DNA of 6,539 nt from DATKMG01 sp035541995 (lineage in GTDB: Bacteria; Acidobacteriota; Terriglobia; Versatilivoradales; Versatilivoraceae), in NCBI GenBank assembly GCA_035541995.1, contig DATKMG010000120.1:1-6539 (forward strand), given 5' to 3'. The notes under the pieces are model-generated. The model ran no database searches, was not told the origin of the DNA, and saw nothing but the letters and a program-made list of their open reading frames with translations. The position numbers and the translations under genes are program-made. Numbering within the stretch: the first letter of the stretch is position 1; each line of letters begins with the position of its first letter. This document shows, piece by piece, positions 1-5,763 of this stretch.

Positions 1-1
1 C

Positions 2-802
2 TTGCTCGAACCTGCGACAGGAGCGGAAGATCACTATCTGGCTGCCAGCGCGTACCTCGTCTTGCATCGCCCTGCTGAAGCGGATCGCGAATCGCAATTG
101 GCAATTGATATGGAACCTCGTGACCCACGCTACCTGTTGCAGCGGGCCAGAATCGATCAGCGGGTGGGGCGGCACGCGGAATCTCTTGAGCACCTCCGCC
201 AAGCAAGCCAGATTGACCCTAACTGGCCCGAACCCTATTACAGTGCCGGTGTGACTCTCTATCTATTGCACCGCTATGCAGATGCCCGACAGAACCTTGA
301 CCGTGCCCTGCAACTTGACCCTCGTTCCGTGCGTTCCATTTTTCTCTATTCGGCAACGCTTGCTAATGAAGGCAAGAATCGAGAAGGGGAGGAAGTTTTG
401 CTCCGTGCCATCGCTTTAGAACCCTCCAATGCCCGCTTCTACTATCATCTGGGAGCAATTCGGCTACGTGGCAATAGAACTGAGGAGGCGGAACAGGCAT
501 TTAAGAAGGCCATTGAGCTGAAACCGGATTATGCACCTCCACATTACCAGCTCGGGAAGTTGCTGGCTCGTTCCGACCAACTGCACTTGGCAGCTCGAGA
601 ATTGGAGACAGCTGTGCGATATCAAAGCGATTTGACTCAGGCTTACTATCAGCTTGCTCGAGTCTATGCGCAGCTTGGGCAGAAAGAGAAATCTGAGCAG
701 GCCTTGTCCGTTTTCAACCAATTCAAAAAGGAAGAGGCAAACCCGGACTCTGAATTTACAGAAGCTGTGCAAAAGGAATTGCAGCCTGCAGATCAGCAGT
801 AA
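2..802 (+). CDS. TPR-repeat protein, 5' end missing
   Basis: This reading frame is open to the left edge, so the true start lies outside the window and the first TTG is probably an internal Leu codon. The visible 266 residues are almost entirely tetratricopeptide repeats of about 34 residues. I count roughly seven, at about 10-40, 42-74, 76-108, 110-142, 144-176, 178-210 and 212-245. The clearest is at 144-176, with the Y-x-L-G, A-F-x-K-A and L-x-P spacing of the TPR consensus. A short charged, non-repeat tail follows and ends in Gln-rich sequence. TPR arrays are protein-interaction scaffolds; no catalytic domain is visible in this part, and any N-terminal domain or signal peptide would be upstream. 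The stop lies 29 bp before the cytochrome gene on the same strand, so the two probably share a transcript. A partner role in assembly or secretion of the periplasmic oxidase components is possible but is only inference. Confidence 0.85.
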   Translation: MLEPATGAEDHYLAASAYLVLHRPAEADRESQLAIDMEPRDPRYLLQRARIDQRVGRHAESLEHLRQASQIDPNWPEPYYSAGVTLYLLHRYADARQNLDRALQLDPRSVRSIFLYSATLANEGKNREGEEVLLRAIALEPSNARFYYHLGAIRLRGNRTEEAEQAFKKAIELKPDYAPPHYQLGKLLARSDQLHLAARELETAVRYQSDLTQAYYQLARVYAQLGQKEKSEQALSVFNQFKKEEANPDSEFTEAVQKELQPADQQ

Positions 803-831
803 GGCTCGCTTTCTCATAGCAGTCGGCCCCA

Positions 832-1713
832 ATGGATAGTCCAAATAAGATGACACGCCGAAACCATCTTAGCAGGCACGTTTCTCTCGCCGTATTGTGG
901 GTCTCCATCGTAACCTGTGGTGAGTTGCGACCACCCCGCCTCTTGCAAGCCCAGGCTGAACAGCCTGGCAAGCCAGAGTCCCCTGACTCAGCGATGGTCG
1001 AAACCGGGAGCAAGCTTTTCGGGGGAAGTTGTTCTGTATGTCATGGGATTGATGGCAAGGGTAGTGCTCGCGGCCCAGATCTCACGAGAGGGCAGGTTGT
1101 GACTCGCGGCAAGGACGATGAGCTGTCTCAGTTGATTCGCAAGGGGGTGCCGGGTTCTTCGATGGGCGCATTTGACATGCCGGATCTACAGATTCGTCAA
1201 CTGGTAGCGTTCATTCGTTCCCTCAGCACTCCGGCGGCTCACGTCGCCGTTCCTGGAAACCAGAATTCGGGCCAGCAGATTTTCTTCGGAAAAGGCCATT
1301 GCTCCGAATGCCACATGATTCGAGGGCAAGGCGGCTCGCTGGGTCCTGACCTGTCTAATATCGGAGGGGAACGTACGTTGGCAGAGATTCGCGAATCCAT
1401 CCTGAAACCGGGCTCGTCATCACCAAACAAGTATAGAGGCGTATATGTGGTTACGGAGAGTGGCGAGCGAATTGAAGGCACTCTGCGCAACCGGGACAAT
1501 TTCTCTCTGCAAATCATGGATCGGACCGGAAAGTTTCGTTTCTTCTTAATCTCGGAGCTTCGTGAGGTGGTCCTGCAAGAAAAGTCAATGATGCCCAACG
1601 ATATTGGTTCTCTTCTCAATAGTGAGGAAGTGCAGAATTTGCTGGCATTCTTGAGCCGACAGGCTGTGGTCGGCGGAAACCAGATTGAAAATCACAGGAG
1701 GAGGCCAAGATGA
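832..1713 (+). CDS. Secreted di-haem c-type cytochrome
   Basis: The 293-residue protein has two haem-attachment motifs, CSVCH at residues 67-71 and CSECH at 157-161. The N-terminus is basic (two Arg at 9-10) followed by a hydrophobic stretch at about 17-29. A plausible signal peptidase I site follows AQA at residues 40-42, so the product should be periplasmic. The first module (about 55-132) is an ordinary class I cytochrome c, with M111 or M116 as candidate axial Met. The second (about 145-276) resembles the planctomycete-type putative haem-binding domain (TIGR02603). It has CxxCH followed by GPDLSNIGG, a beta-rich insert around 203-250, then a late SMMP motif (252-255) offering the axial Met and a final helix. 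The gene ends in an ATGA overlap with the PQQ dehydrogenase, so it is probably that enzyme's electron acceptor. The start is uncertain: ATG at 832 and ATG at 850 are both in frame and neither has a clear ribosome binding site. A lipobox reading around C29 is weak because Thr precedes the Cys. Confidence 0.88.
   Translation: MDSPNKMTRRNHLSRHVSLAVLWVSIVTCGELRPPRLLQAQAEQPGKPESPDSAMVETGSKLFGGSCSVCHGIDGKGSARGPDLTRGQVVTRGKDDELSQLIRKGVPGSSMGAFDMPDLQIRQLVAFIRSLSTPAAHVAVPGNQNSGQQIFFGKGHCSECHMIRGQGGSLGPDLSNIGGERTLAEIRESILKPGSSSPNKYRGVYVVTESGERIEGTLRNRDNFSLQIMDRTGKFRFFLISELREVVLQEKSMMPNDIGSLLNSEEVQNLLAFLSRQAVVGGNQIENHRRRPR
1696..1704 (+). promoter_or_regulatory. Strong ribosome binding site for the PQQ dehydrogenase
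   Basis: The sequence AGGAGGAGG lies 5 nt before the ATG at 1710 and inside the last codons of the cytochrome gene, where it encodes part of the basic C-terminal tail. It is by far the strongest Shine-Dalgarno sequence in the window and fixes the dehydrogenase start. It suggests the enzyme is translated independently and well, and not only by coupling to the upstream gene. Confidence 0.85.
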
Positions 1714-3338
1714 AAAGGGGGTCTCTTGTTCATCACTCTTTTCTCCTCTCCCTTTTCGTTATTTTGTTGCTCCTGTCTGCCGGAATTGCACCAGCTCAAA
1801 TCTCCTATCAAGATCTCGTTCACCCTGATCCGAAAGATTGGCTGACTTATTCGGGTGATTACAGTGGCCGCCGTTACAGTAGCTTGAGTCAAATCCACAC
1901 TAAAAACGTTGCCAGTCTGGCTGCAGAGTGGATTTATCCCGTACCTGGAGCCAATCGTCTTCTGGTGACCCCGCTGGTAGTCAATGGGCTGATGTACGTG
2001 ACGGGCCACAACTCCATCTTTGCTCTGGATGCCCGCACGGGGCGCGAGATCTGGCGATATAGCCGTCCCCTTCGCGCAGACATGGTTTCGGGCGATGCGC
2101 GACCCGGCATCAACCGTGGGGTCGCGGTTCTGGGTGAGAAGGTTTTCTTTGAAACCCAAGATGCTCATATGCTGGCTTTGCATGCCAAGAACGGGAGCTT
2201 GATATGGGAGACAGAAATTGCCGACTACCGGGACGGCTACGGCGGGACTATGGCTCCCTTGGTTGTGAAAGACAAGGTGATTATTGGTACTTCAGGCGGA
2301 GACGAGGGCATACGCGGGCTGCTGGACGCCTATGATGCCGAAACCGGGAAGCGCCAATGGCGGTTCTGGACCATTCCGAATTCTGGAGAACCAGGATCGG
2401 AAACCTGGAAGGGGACTGCCATTGAACACGGATGCGGCGCCACATGGCTGACAGGGACCTTCGATCCGGAACTCAATCTGCTTTATTGGACAACTGGCAA
2501 TCCCTGTCCCGATTTCTATGGGGAAGACCGCCTGGGGGATAATCTCTATACCGATTGTGTTCTGGCGTTGGACGTGGATTCCGGCAAACTCAAGTGGCAT
2601 TACCAATTCACTCCACACGATACTCATGATTGGGACGCCACCCAGATCCCTATGCTGATTGACTGGGATTTTCAGGGTAGGCCCCGCAAGTTATTGGCAC
2701 AGGCTAATCGCAACGGTTTCTTTTACGTTCTGGACCGTACGAATGGAAAACTGCTTCGGGCGAAGCCATTTGTCAAATCTCTGAATTGGGCTAAGGGGAT
2801 CGGGCCTGACGGAAGACCTGAAGTCTTGCCTGACACTGATCCGACTCCCCAAGGGAAGAAGACTTGTCCGGCCGTTGTCGGCGCGACTAACTGGTACTCG
2901 CCTTCCTATAACCCGCAGACCGGATTGTTCTATGTTATCGCCATGGAGCAGTGTAATGACTACGTGAGTTCGGCTCGTGGTTACGAAAGAGGGAAGGGTT
3001 TTGAAGGCACTGGGGCGCAGAGAATAGCTAACGAACCCGGCCAGAAATTCCTGCGTGCCATAGATATTCGTACAGGCAACCTTCGCTGGGAGTACCCCAT
3101 GGTTGGAGAAGCTGACTCCTGGGCCGGAACGCTCTCAACTGCCGGTGGGCTCGTGTTCTTTGGCGATGATAGCGGCTATCTGGTTGCCGTAGAGGCGGAG
3201 ACCGGCAAAGCCCTATGGCACTTCAATACCGGTGCTATTCGACTTAGTGCCTCTCCCATGACCTTCGCCATCAATGGCCAGCAATTCATCACTCTGGCGG
3301 CGGGAACTAATGTTGTGACTTTCCGTCTGATGCATTGA
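1710..3338 (+). CDS. PQQ-dependent alcohol dehydrogenase (quinoprotein)
   Basis: The 542-residue protein has an N-terminal signal peptide, with a hydrophobic core at about 10-26 and a likely cleavage after APA at 27-29. The rest is an eight-bladed beta-propeller of the methanol/ethanol dehydrogenase family, which oxidises alcohols or aldehydes in the periplasm. Tryptophan-docking style repeats (A-x-D-x-x-T-G-x-x-x-W) occur at about 105-115, 156-166, 207-217, 286-296, 449-460 and 494-503. By motif alignment, W246 should stack on PQQ, N264 is the Asn metal ligand, D307 the catalytic Asp, and R334 (ANRNGFFYVLDR) and W395 line the cofactor site. D309 sits two residues after D307, the position of the extra Asp of lanthanide-type enzymes. 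The usual Glu ligand (GGE-x-G-x-RG) is Asp here, D198, followed by E199. The vicinal Cys pair before NRG is absent, with A130 and R131 in its place. There is no CxxCH, so it is not a quinohaemoprotein, and it presumably relies on the adjacent cytochrome. It ends in a classical GDDSG-(Y)-L-x-A-V blade. Substrate cannot be read from sequence. Confidence 0.93.
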   Translation: MKRGSLVHHSFLLSLFVILLLLSAGIAPAQISYQDLVHPDPKDWLTYSGDYSGRRYSSLSQIHTKNVASLAAEWIYPVPGANRLLVTPLVVNGLMYVTGHNSIFALDARTGREIWRYSRPLRADMVSGDARPGINRGVAVLGEKVFFETQDAHMLALHAKNGSLIWETEIADYRDGYGGTMAPLVVKDKVIIGTSGGDEGIRGLLDAYDAETGKRQWRFWTIPNSGEPGSETWKGTAIEHGCGATWLTGTFDPELNLLYWTTGNPCPDFYGEDRLGDNLYTDCVLALDVDSGKLKWHYQFTPHDTHDWDATQIPMLIDWDFQGRPRKLLAQANRNGFFYVLDRTNGKLLRAKPFVKSLNWAKGIGPDGRPEVLPDTDPTPQGKKTCPAVVGATNWYSPSYNPQTGLFYVIAMEQCNDYVSSARGYERGKGFEGTGAQRIANEPGQKFLRAIDIRTGNLRWEYPMVGEADSWAGTLSTAGGLVFFGDDSGYLVAVEAETGKALWHFNTGAIRLSASPMTFAINGQQFITLAAGTNVVTFRLMH

Positions 3339-3934
3339 TAAACGTTTGGAACCCAATCGTGCCGCTACTTACGAAATGGCTAACCCATCGCAGGCTCTCT
3401 AAGGTCAGTCGGCACTTGGGAACCCGCGTGCTCGACGCCGGTTGCGGGAATGGGGAATTAATCGACTATCTGCCAGTGTGGGTCGAACGAATTGTTCTTC
3501 TTGATAGCAATCCCGATCGCTGGTTGGCGATCGAGAAGAAACTTGCAAATCTCAAACCCTCCGCACAATTCATGGTTAGAGACATCAATCAGGAGCGGGC
3601 CAACCTTCCTCCCGGCCCCTTCGATACGGTGGTTATGGCAGCATTGCTGGAACACCTCAAACTGCCGATTCATGCACTGAAGAACGTCCGGGATGTACTG
3701 ATGGATGGTGGCAAACTGATCATGTCGACCCCAACTTCTCTTGGTGGAAATCTGCACAGGCTTGGCAGTTGGCTGGGATTGACCTGCCCGGAAGCCGCCC
3801 ATGAACACGAGTACTTCTACGACTTTCCGGCGATCAAGCATCTAATGGAAGCAAATGGATTTACAATTGAGTTCTATAGCAGATTCCTACTGGGCCTGAA
3901 CCAGTTTTGGGTGGCGCGGAAGAAACCGAACTGA
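3335..3934 (+). CDS. Class I SAM-dependent methyltransferase (Methyltransf_11/23 type)
   Basis: The 199-residue protein has the Rossmann SAM-binding motif VLDAGCGNG at residues 32-40. An acidic residue, D57, closes strand 2 (LLDSNP) and probably binds the ribose hydroxyls. D84 lies in the VRDIN motif, and FDTVVMAALLEHL (96-108) is the post-motif strand and helix with the EHL typical of UbiG/Methyltransf_11 enzymes. The segment GGKLIMSTPT follows at about 125-134, then an AHEHEYFYDF segment that may contribute to substrate binding. No membrane segment or signal peptide is seen, so the protein is cytosolic. The proposed start is a TTG whose TTGA overlaps the stop of the dehydrogenase, implying translational coupling; no clear Shine-Dalgarno is present. 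An in-frame GTG at 3359 is an alternative start and keeps the whole SAM domain. The substrate is unknown; a lipid, quinone or glycan acceptor is possible. Its place after the PQQ enzyme may reflect operon membership and not a shared pathway. Confidence 0.85.
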   Translation: MINVWNPIVPLLTKWLTHRRLSKVSRHLGTRVLDAGCGNGELIDYLPVWVERIVLLDSNPDRWLAIEKKLANLKPSAQFMVRDINQERANLPPGPFDTVVMAALLEHLKLPIHALKNVRDVLMDGGKLIMSTPTSLGGNLHRLGSWLGLTCPEAAHEHEYFYDFPAIKHLMEANGFTIEFYSRFLLGLNQFWVARKKPN

Positions 3935-3953
3935 ATAGGGTGAGTGAAGGGAA

Positions 3954-4700
3954 TTAAATCTGAAAATCCTGAGGTTTCCGCAAGATCACAATCCATACCG
4001 GGGACAGTGGCAGCAGGGCCCGCTTCAAAAACCCAGGAATCCACTTCATTAGACGGGAACGCCATTTCAATCCATTATCGCCAGGAGCCAAGAGTTCGGG
4101 GGTTTCGAGAACTGTGAGGGTCTCGTCTTCAAAAATAAACTGCTTTGTAAGGGTTTTGAGCCGCCAGTAACTCGGTAGATTATCGAGGTAGGCCTTGCCG
4201 CGGCCCGCGATGCGCACGTACCAGTCAGAAACTCTTCTTGGCAACCAGGAAAGTAATGGTAATCGGTAATGCGGCTCCACCAGACTGAAGCGATTGGGGC
4301 ATGACAAGTAGCAAAAGCCGTTCGGTTTCAGCACTCGCCAGATTTCGCCCAAAAGAACAACTTGATCCGTTACATGTTCCAAGACATGATTGACCACCGC
4401 AACGTCGAGACAGGAAGACTTAAAGGGCAACTGGGCAGCGTCGGCTTGTACAAAATGGGCCCTGCCGTCCCGATCCTTGCCCGGAGAGTCCACATCAACG
4501 CCAATGACAACATAAAAGGATTCCGCCAACCGAGTAGTTATCTGCCCTCCATTGCACCCGATGTCAGCGACAACCGCTTTTTCCGGACACTGAATCTTCA
4601 GTCGGAGAACGGCGAGTATTTTCTCGGCCTTAATCAGACGCGAAGACAAGTATTGTTCACGAAAATCAAAGCGATCTAGAAACCTGGAACCGCTCGACAT
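3954..4700 (-). CDS. Class I SAM-dependent methyltransferase, glycan/lipid-locus style
   Basis: The 248-residue cytosolic protein has SAM motif I at 44-52 (VADIGCNGG), an acidic residue at the end of strand 2 (GVDVD, D69), and QADAAQLPF at 85-93 with D87 near the adenine. Next come NHVLEHV (104-110) and VLKPNGFCYLSCPNR (about 123-137). After the core comes a PHYRLPLLSWLPR segment (143-155) and an aromatic, basic C-terminal half. This arrangement is what I associate with methyltransferases found among polysaccharide and isoprenoid-lipid genes. The basic, hydrophobic C-terminus (about 213-241) could sit on a membrane surface, but no clear transmembrane helix is defined. The ATG at 4698-4700 gives a full-length enzyme; the ribosome binding site is weak, a GGTGAG about 17 nt upstream. 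The gene faces the preceding methyltransferase tail to tail with 19 bp between stops, and is divergent from the phosphatase gene. The two methyltransferases share only the fold and are not recent duplicates. Confidence 0.87.
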   Translation of the reverse strand: MSSGSRFLDRFDFREQYLSSRLIKAEKILAVLRLKIQCPEKAVVADIGCNGGQITTRLAESFYVVIGVDVDSPGKDRDGRAHFVQADAAQLPFKSSCLDVAVVNHVLEHVTDQVVLLGEIWRVLKPNGFCYLSCPNRFSLVEPHYRLPLLSWLPRRVSDWYVRIAGRGKAYLDNLPSYWRLKTLTKQFIFEDETLTVLETPELLAPGDNGLKWRSRLMKWIPGFLKRALLPLSPVWIVILRKPQDFQI

Positions 4701-4751
4701 TAAGAGAATCTCACCAGGACTTAATTGCTGAACTTACCCCCTGATGAATGA

Positions 4752-4770
4752 GATTAGATCACTTCTAATC
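4752..4770. repeat. Perfect inverted repeat GATTAGA-N5-TCTAATC
   Basis: Seven-base arms, GATTAGA at 4752-4758 and TCTAATC at 4764-4770, flank a TCACT spacer. The arms match perfectly but the symmetry does not extend inward or outward. The short arms, short spacer and AT-rich arms fit a dimeric repressor operator better than a terminator, and no T-run follows on either strand. One arm coincides with the candidate -10 box of the leftward promoter, so a bound protein would block the minus-strand methyltransferase gene. The operator role is inference. Confidence 0.5.
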
Positions 4771-4782
4771 CCGGAGATCCAA
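4753..4782 (-). promoter_or_regulatory. Tentative extended -10 promoter for the minus-strand methyltransferase
   Basis: Read on the minus strand, TGATCTAAT (4761 down to 4753) matches an extended -10 element, TGnTATAAT, with one mismatch in the hexamer. A weak -35 candidate, TTGGAT, lies 18 nt upstream at 4782-4777. Transcription would begin near 4745 and give a leader of about 45 nt before the ATG at 4700. The -35 is poor, so the call rests on the extended -10 and on position. Confidence 0.35.
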
Positions 4783-4812
4783 GACAATTGCCAACATGGC
4801 GGATTGACAATG

Positions 4813-4833
4813 ACGCACACTCCATTTGTGCGT
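4813..4833. repeat. Perfect inverted repeat ACGCACA-N7-TGTGCGT
   Basis: The arms ACGCACA (4813-4819) and TGTGCGT (4827-4833) match perfectly around a 7-nt spacer, CTCCATT. The centre-to-centre spacing is 14 bp, somewhat more than one helical turn. It lies between the two candidate promoters, about 80 bp upstream of the rightward -35. It could bind an activator or repressor dimer, or form a hairpin in a leftward or rightward transcript. No T-run follows, so a terminator is unlikely. I do not recognise the site as that of a known regulator. Confidence 0.5.
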
Positions 4834-4913
4834 GAATCTTCACATGAGGCTCTAATAGAACGCTCTCAGGGAGTCTCGAATCAGCATCTACGAGAAGCGT
4901 CGAAATTGGCATG

Positions 4914-4942
4914 TTGCAGTTTTCTTAAATTTTCCCTATAAT
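4914..4942 (+). promoter_or_regulatory. Sigma70-type promoter for the phosphatase-kinase pair
   Basis: TTGCAG (4914-4919; four of six matches to TTGACA) and a perfect TATAAT (4937-4942) are separated by the ideal 17 bp, in an AT-rich stretch. The predicted start point is near 4949, giving a leader of about 50 nt before the phosphatase. This is the best promoter match I see in the window and indicates housekeeping-type expression of the downstream pair. Confidence 0.7.
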
Positions 4943-4984
4943 TTCAATCGATTCCCTAACAAAATTGGATCTCTAGAGCTCCAG

Positions 4985-4993
4985 AAGGAAGGG
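4985..4993 (+). promoter_or_regulatory. Ribosome binding site of the phosphatase gene
   Basis: The purine run AAGGAAGGG lies 6 nt before the GTG at 5000 and 9 nt before the ATG at 5003. Both starts are in frame and adjacent, and this site serves either, so it does not decide between them. Confidence 0.65.
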
Positions 4994-4999
4994 TTTGTC

Positions 5000-5761
5000 G
5001 TGATGATCGAGAGCGCAGCGCTTTCCGACGTTGGCAAGAAACGTAAAACCAATCAGGACTATTATCTGCAAAACTCGAAGAACGATTTGTACCTGGTTGC
5101 TGACGGAATGGGTGGCCATGCGGCAGGCGCCGAGGCGGCCCAACTAACGGCAACCTCCATCGACCAGTTCATTGTACAAGCTGACGCTTCTCCTGAAGTC
5201 ACCTGGCCCTTTGGCTACAACATCCAGATGCCCTTTGAACACAACGTGCTTCGAACGGCCGTCCTACTTGCCAATCTAAAGGTTTGCCACGCTGCGGAGC
5301 TGACAGAACACTTTGCAGGCATGGGTTCAACGTTGGTGGCAGTCTGGATTCGAAATGATAGGGCTTTTTGGTGTCATGTCGGGGACAGTCGCCTATATCG
5401 CTACAGAGGTACAGAATTGCGACAACTCACTGAGGACCATACGTTGGTCCAGGAGCAGCTTAAACGGGGAGTAATCACGGCTGAAGAGGCCAGAACCCAT
5501 AGCCTCCGACACGTAGTGACCCGCGCTGTCGGGAGTAGGGAGCATTTCGAAGTGGAGGTAAGAGAACAGTCGCTGGAACCTGGGGACCTACTCTTGCTAT
5601 GTTGTGACGGGCTCAGTGACAAACTTGAAAATCAAGAGCTACAACGTATCATATCAGATGGGAAGGATATTCAAGGGACATGCCAAACCCTCGTCGACGC
5701 CGCCAACAGAGCTGGTGGCGACGACAATATCACCGTTGTGTTGCTCCGATATGATGTTTGA
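5000..5761 (+). CDS. PP2C-family (PPM) Ser/Thr protein phosphatase
   Basis: The 253-residue cytosolic enzyme is close to the size of stand-alone bacterial PP2C phosphatases (PrpC/Stp type). It removes phosphate from Ser and Thr of proteins with a Mn/Mg centre. All signature motifs are present in order: SDVGKKRKTNQD (9-20), with Gln where many relatives have Glu; VADGMGGH (33-40); GMGSTL (107-112); HVGDSR (126-131); TEDH (144-147); VVTRAVG (172-178); CDGLSD (202-207); and GGDDNITVV (239-247). The expected metal ligands D35, G36, D203 and D242 are intact, so it should be active. A somewhat long segment at about 62-90, with a TWPFGYN motif, sits between the second and third motifs. No transmembrane or sensor domain is present. 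The start is either GTG 5000 or ATG 5003. The kinase gene begins 2 nt after the stop, so this phosphatase probably opposes that kinase and may dephosphorylate it and its substrates. Confidence 0.95.
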   Translation: MMIESAALSDVGKKRKTNQDYYLQNSKNDLYLVADGMGGHAAGAEAAQLTATSIDQFIVQADASPEVTWPFGYNIQMPFEHNVLRTAVLLANLKVCHAAELTEHFAGMGSTLVAVWIRNDRAFWCHVGDSRLYRYRGTELRQLTEDHTLVQEQLKRGVITAEEARTHSLRHVVTRAVGSREHFEVEVREQSLEPGDLLLLCCDGLSDKLENQELQRIISDGKDIQGTCQTLVDAANRAGGDDNITVVLLRYDV

Positions 5762-5763
5762 CG

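Larger units (their letters stand above)
4701..4999. other. Divergent intergenic control region
   Basis: This 299-bp stretch separates the minus-strand methyltransferase from the plus-strand phosphatase. It is visibly richer in A and T near its right end. It contains two perfect inverted repeats, a tentative leftward promoter, a good rightward promoter and the phosphatase leader. A 65-codon frame at 4744-4941 exists, but it lacks a ribosome binding site and recognisable protein character, so I do not call it a gene. No hairpin followed by a T-run (intrinsic terminator) is visible. Confidence 0.7.

Noticed and set aside
858..903. Lipoprotein signal at C29 of the cytochrome
   Set aside because: The residue before Cys is Thr, a poor fit to the lipobox; a signal peptidase I site near residue 42 is more likely.
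1239..1619. Minus-strand frames of 100 or more codons opposite the TPR, cytochrome, dehydrogenase and methyltransferase genes
   Set aside because: They lie fully opposite genes with clear family motifs and encode no recognisable protein, so they are shadow frames of the coding strand.
3335..4700. The two methyltransferases as an inverted gene duplication
   Set aside because: Only the general SAM-binding motifs agree; the lengths and C-terminal halves differ and no DNA-level inverted repeat is apparent.
4790..4800. Small hairpin GCCA-ACA-TGGC
   Set aside because: The stem is only 4 bp with no T-run, and it is expected by chance in a region this size.
4804..4832. TTGACA as the -35 of a second rightward promoter
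   Set aside because: At 16 to 18 bp spacing the sequence reads TTGTGC, TGTGCG or GTGCGT, none of which resembles a -10 box.
4744..4941. A 65-codon plus-strand frame in the intergenic region
   Set aside because: There is no ribosome binding site before its ATG, it overlaps both inverted repeats and runs into the -10 box of the phosphatase promoter, and the peptide shows no recognisable domain or signal.
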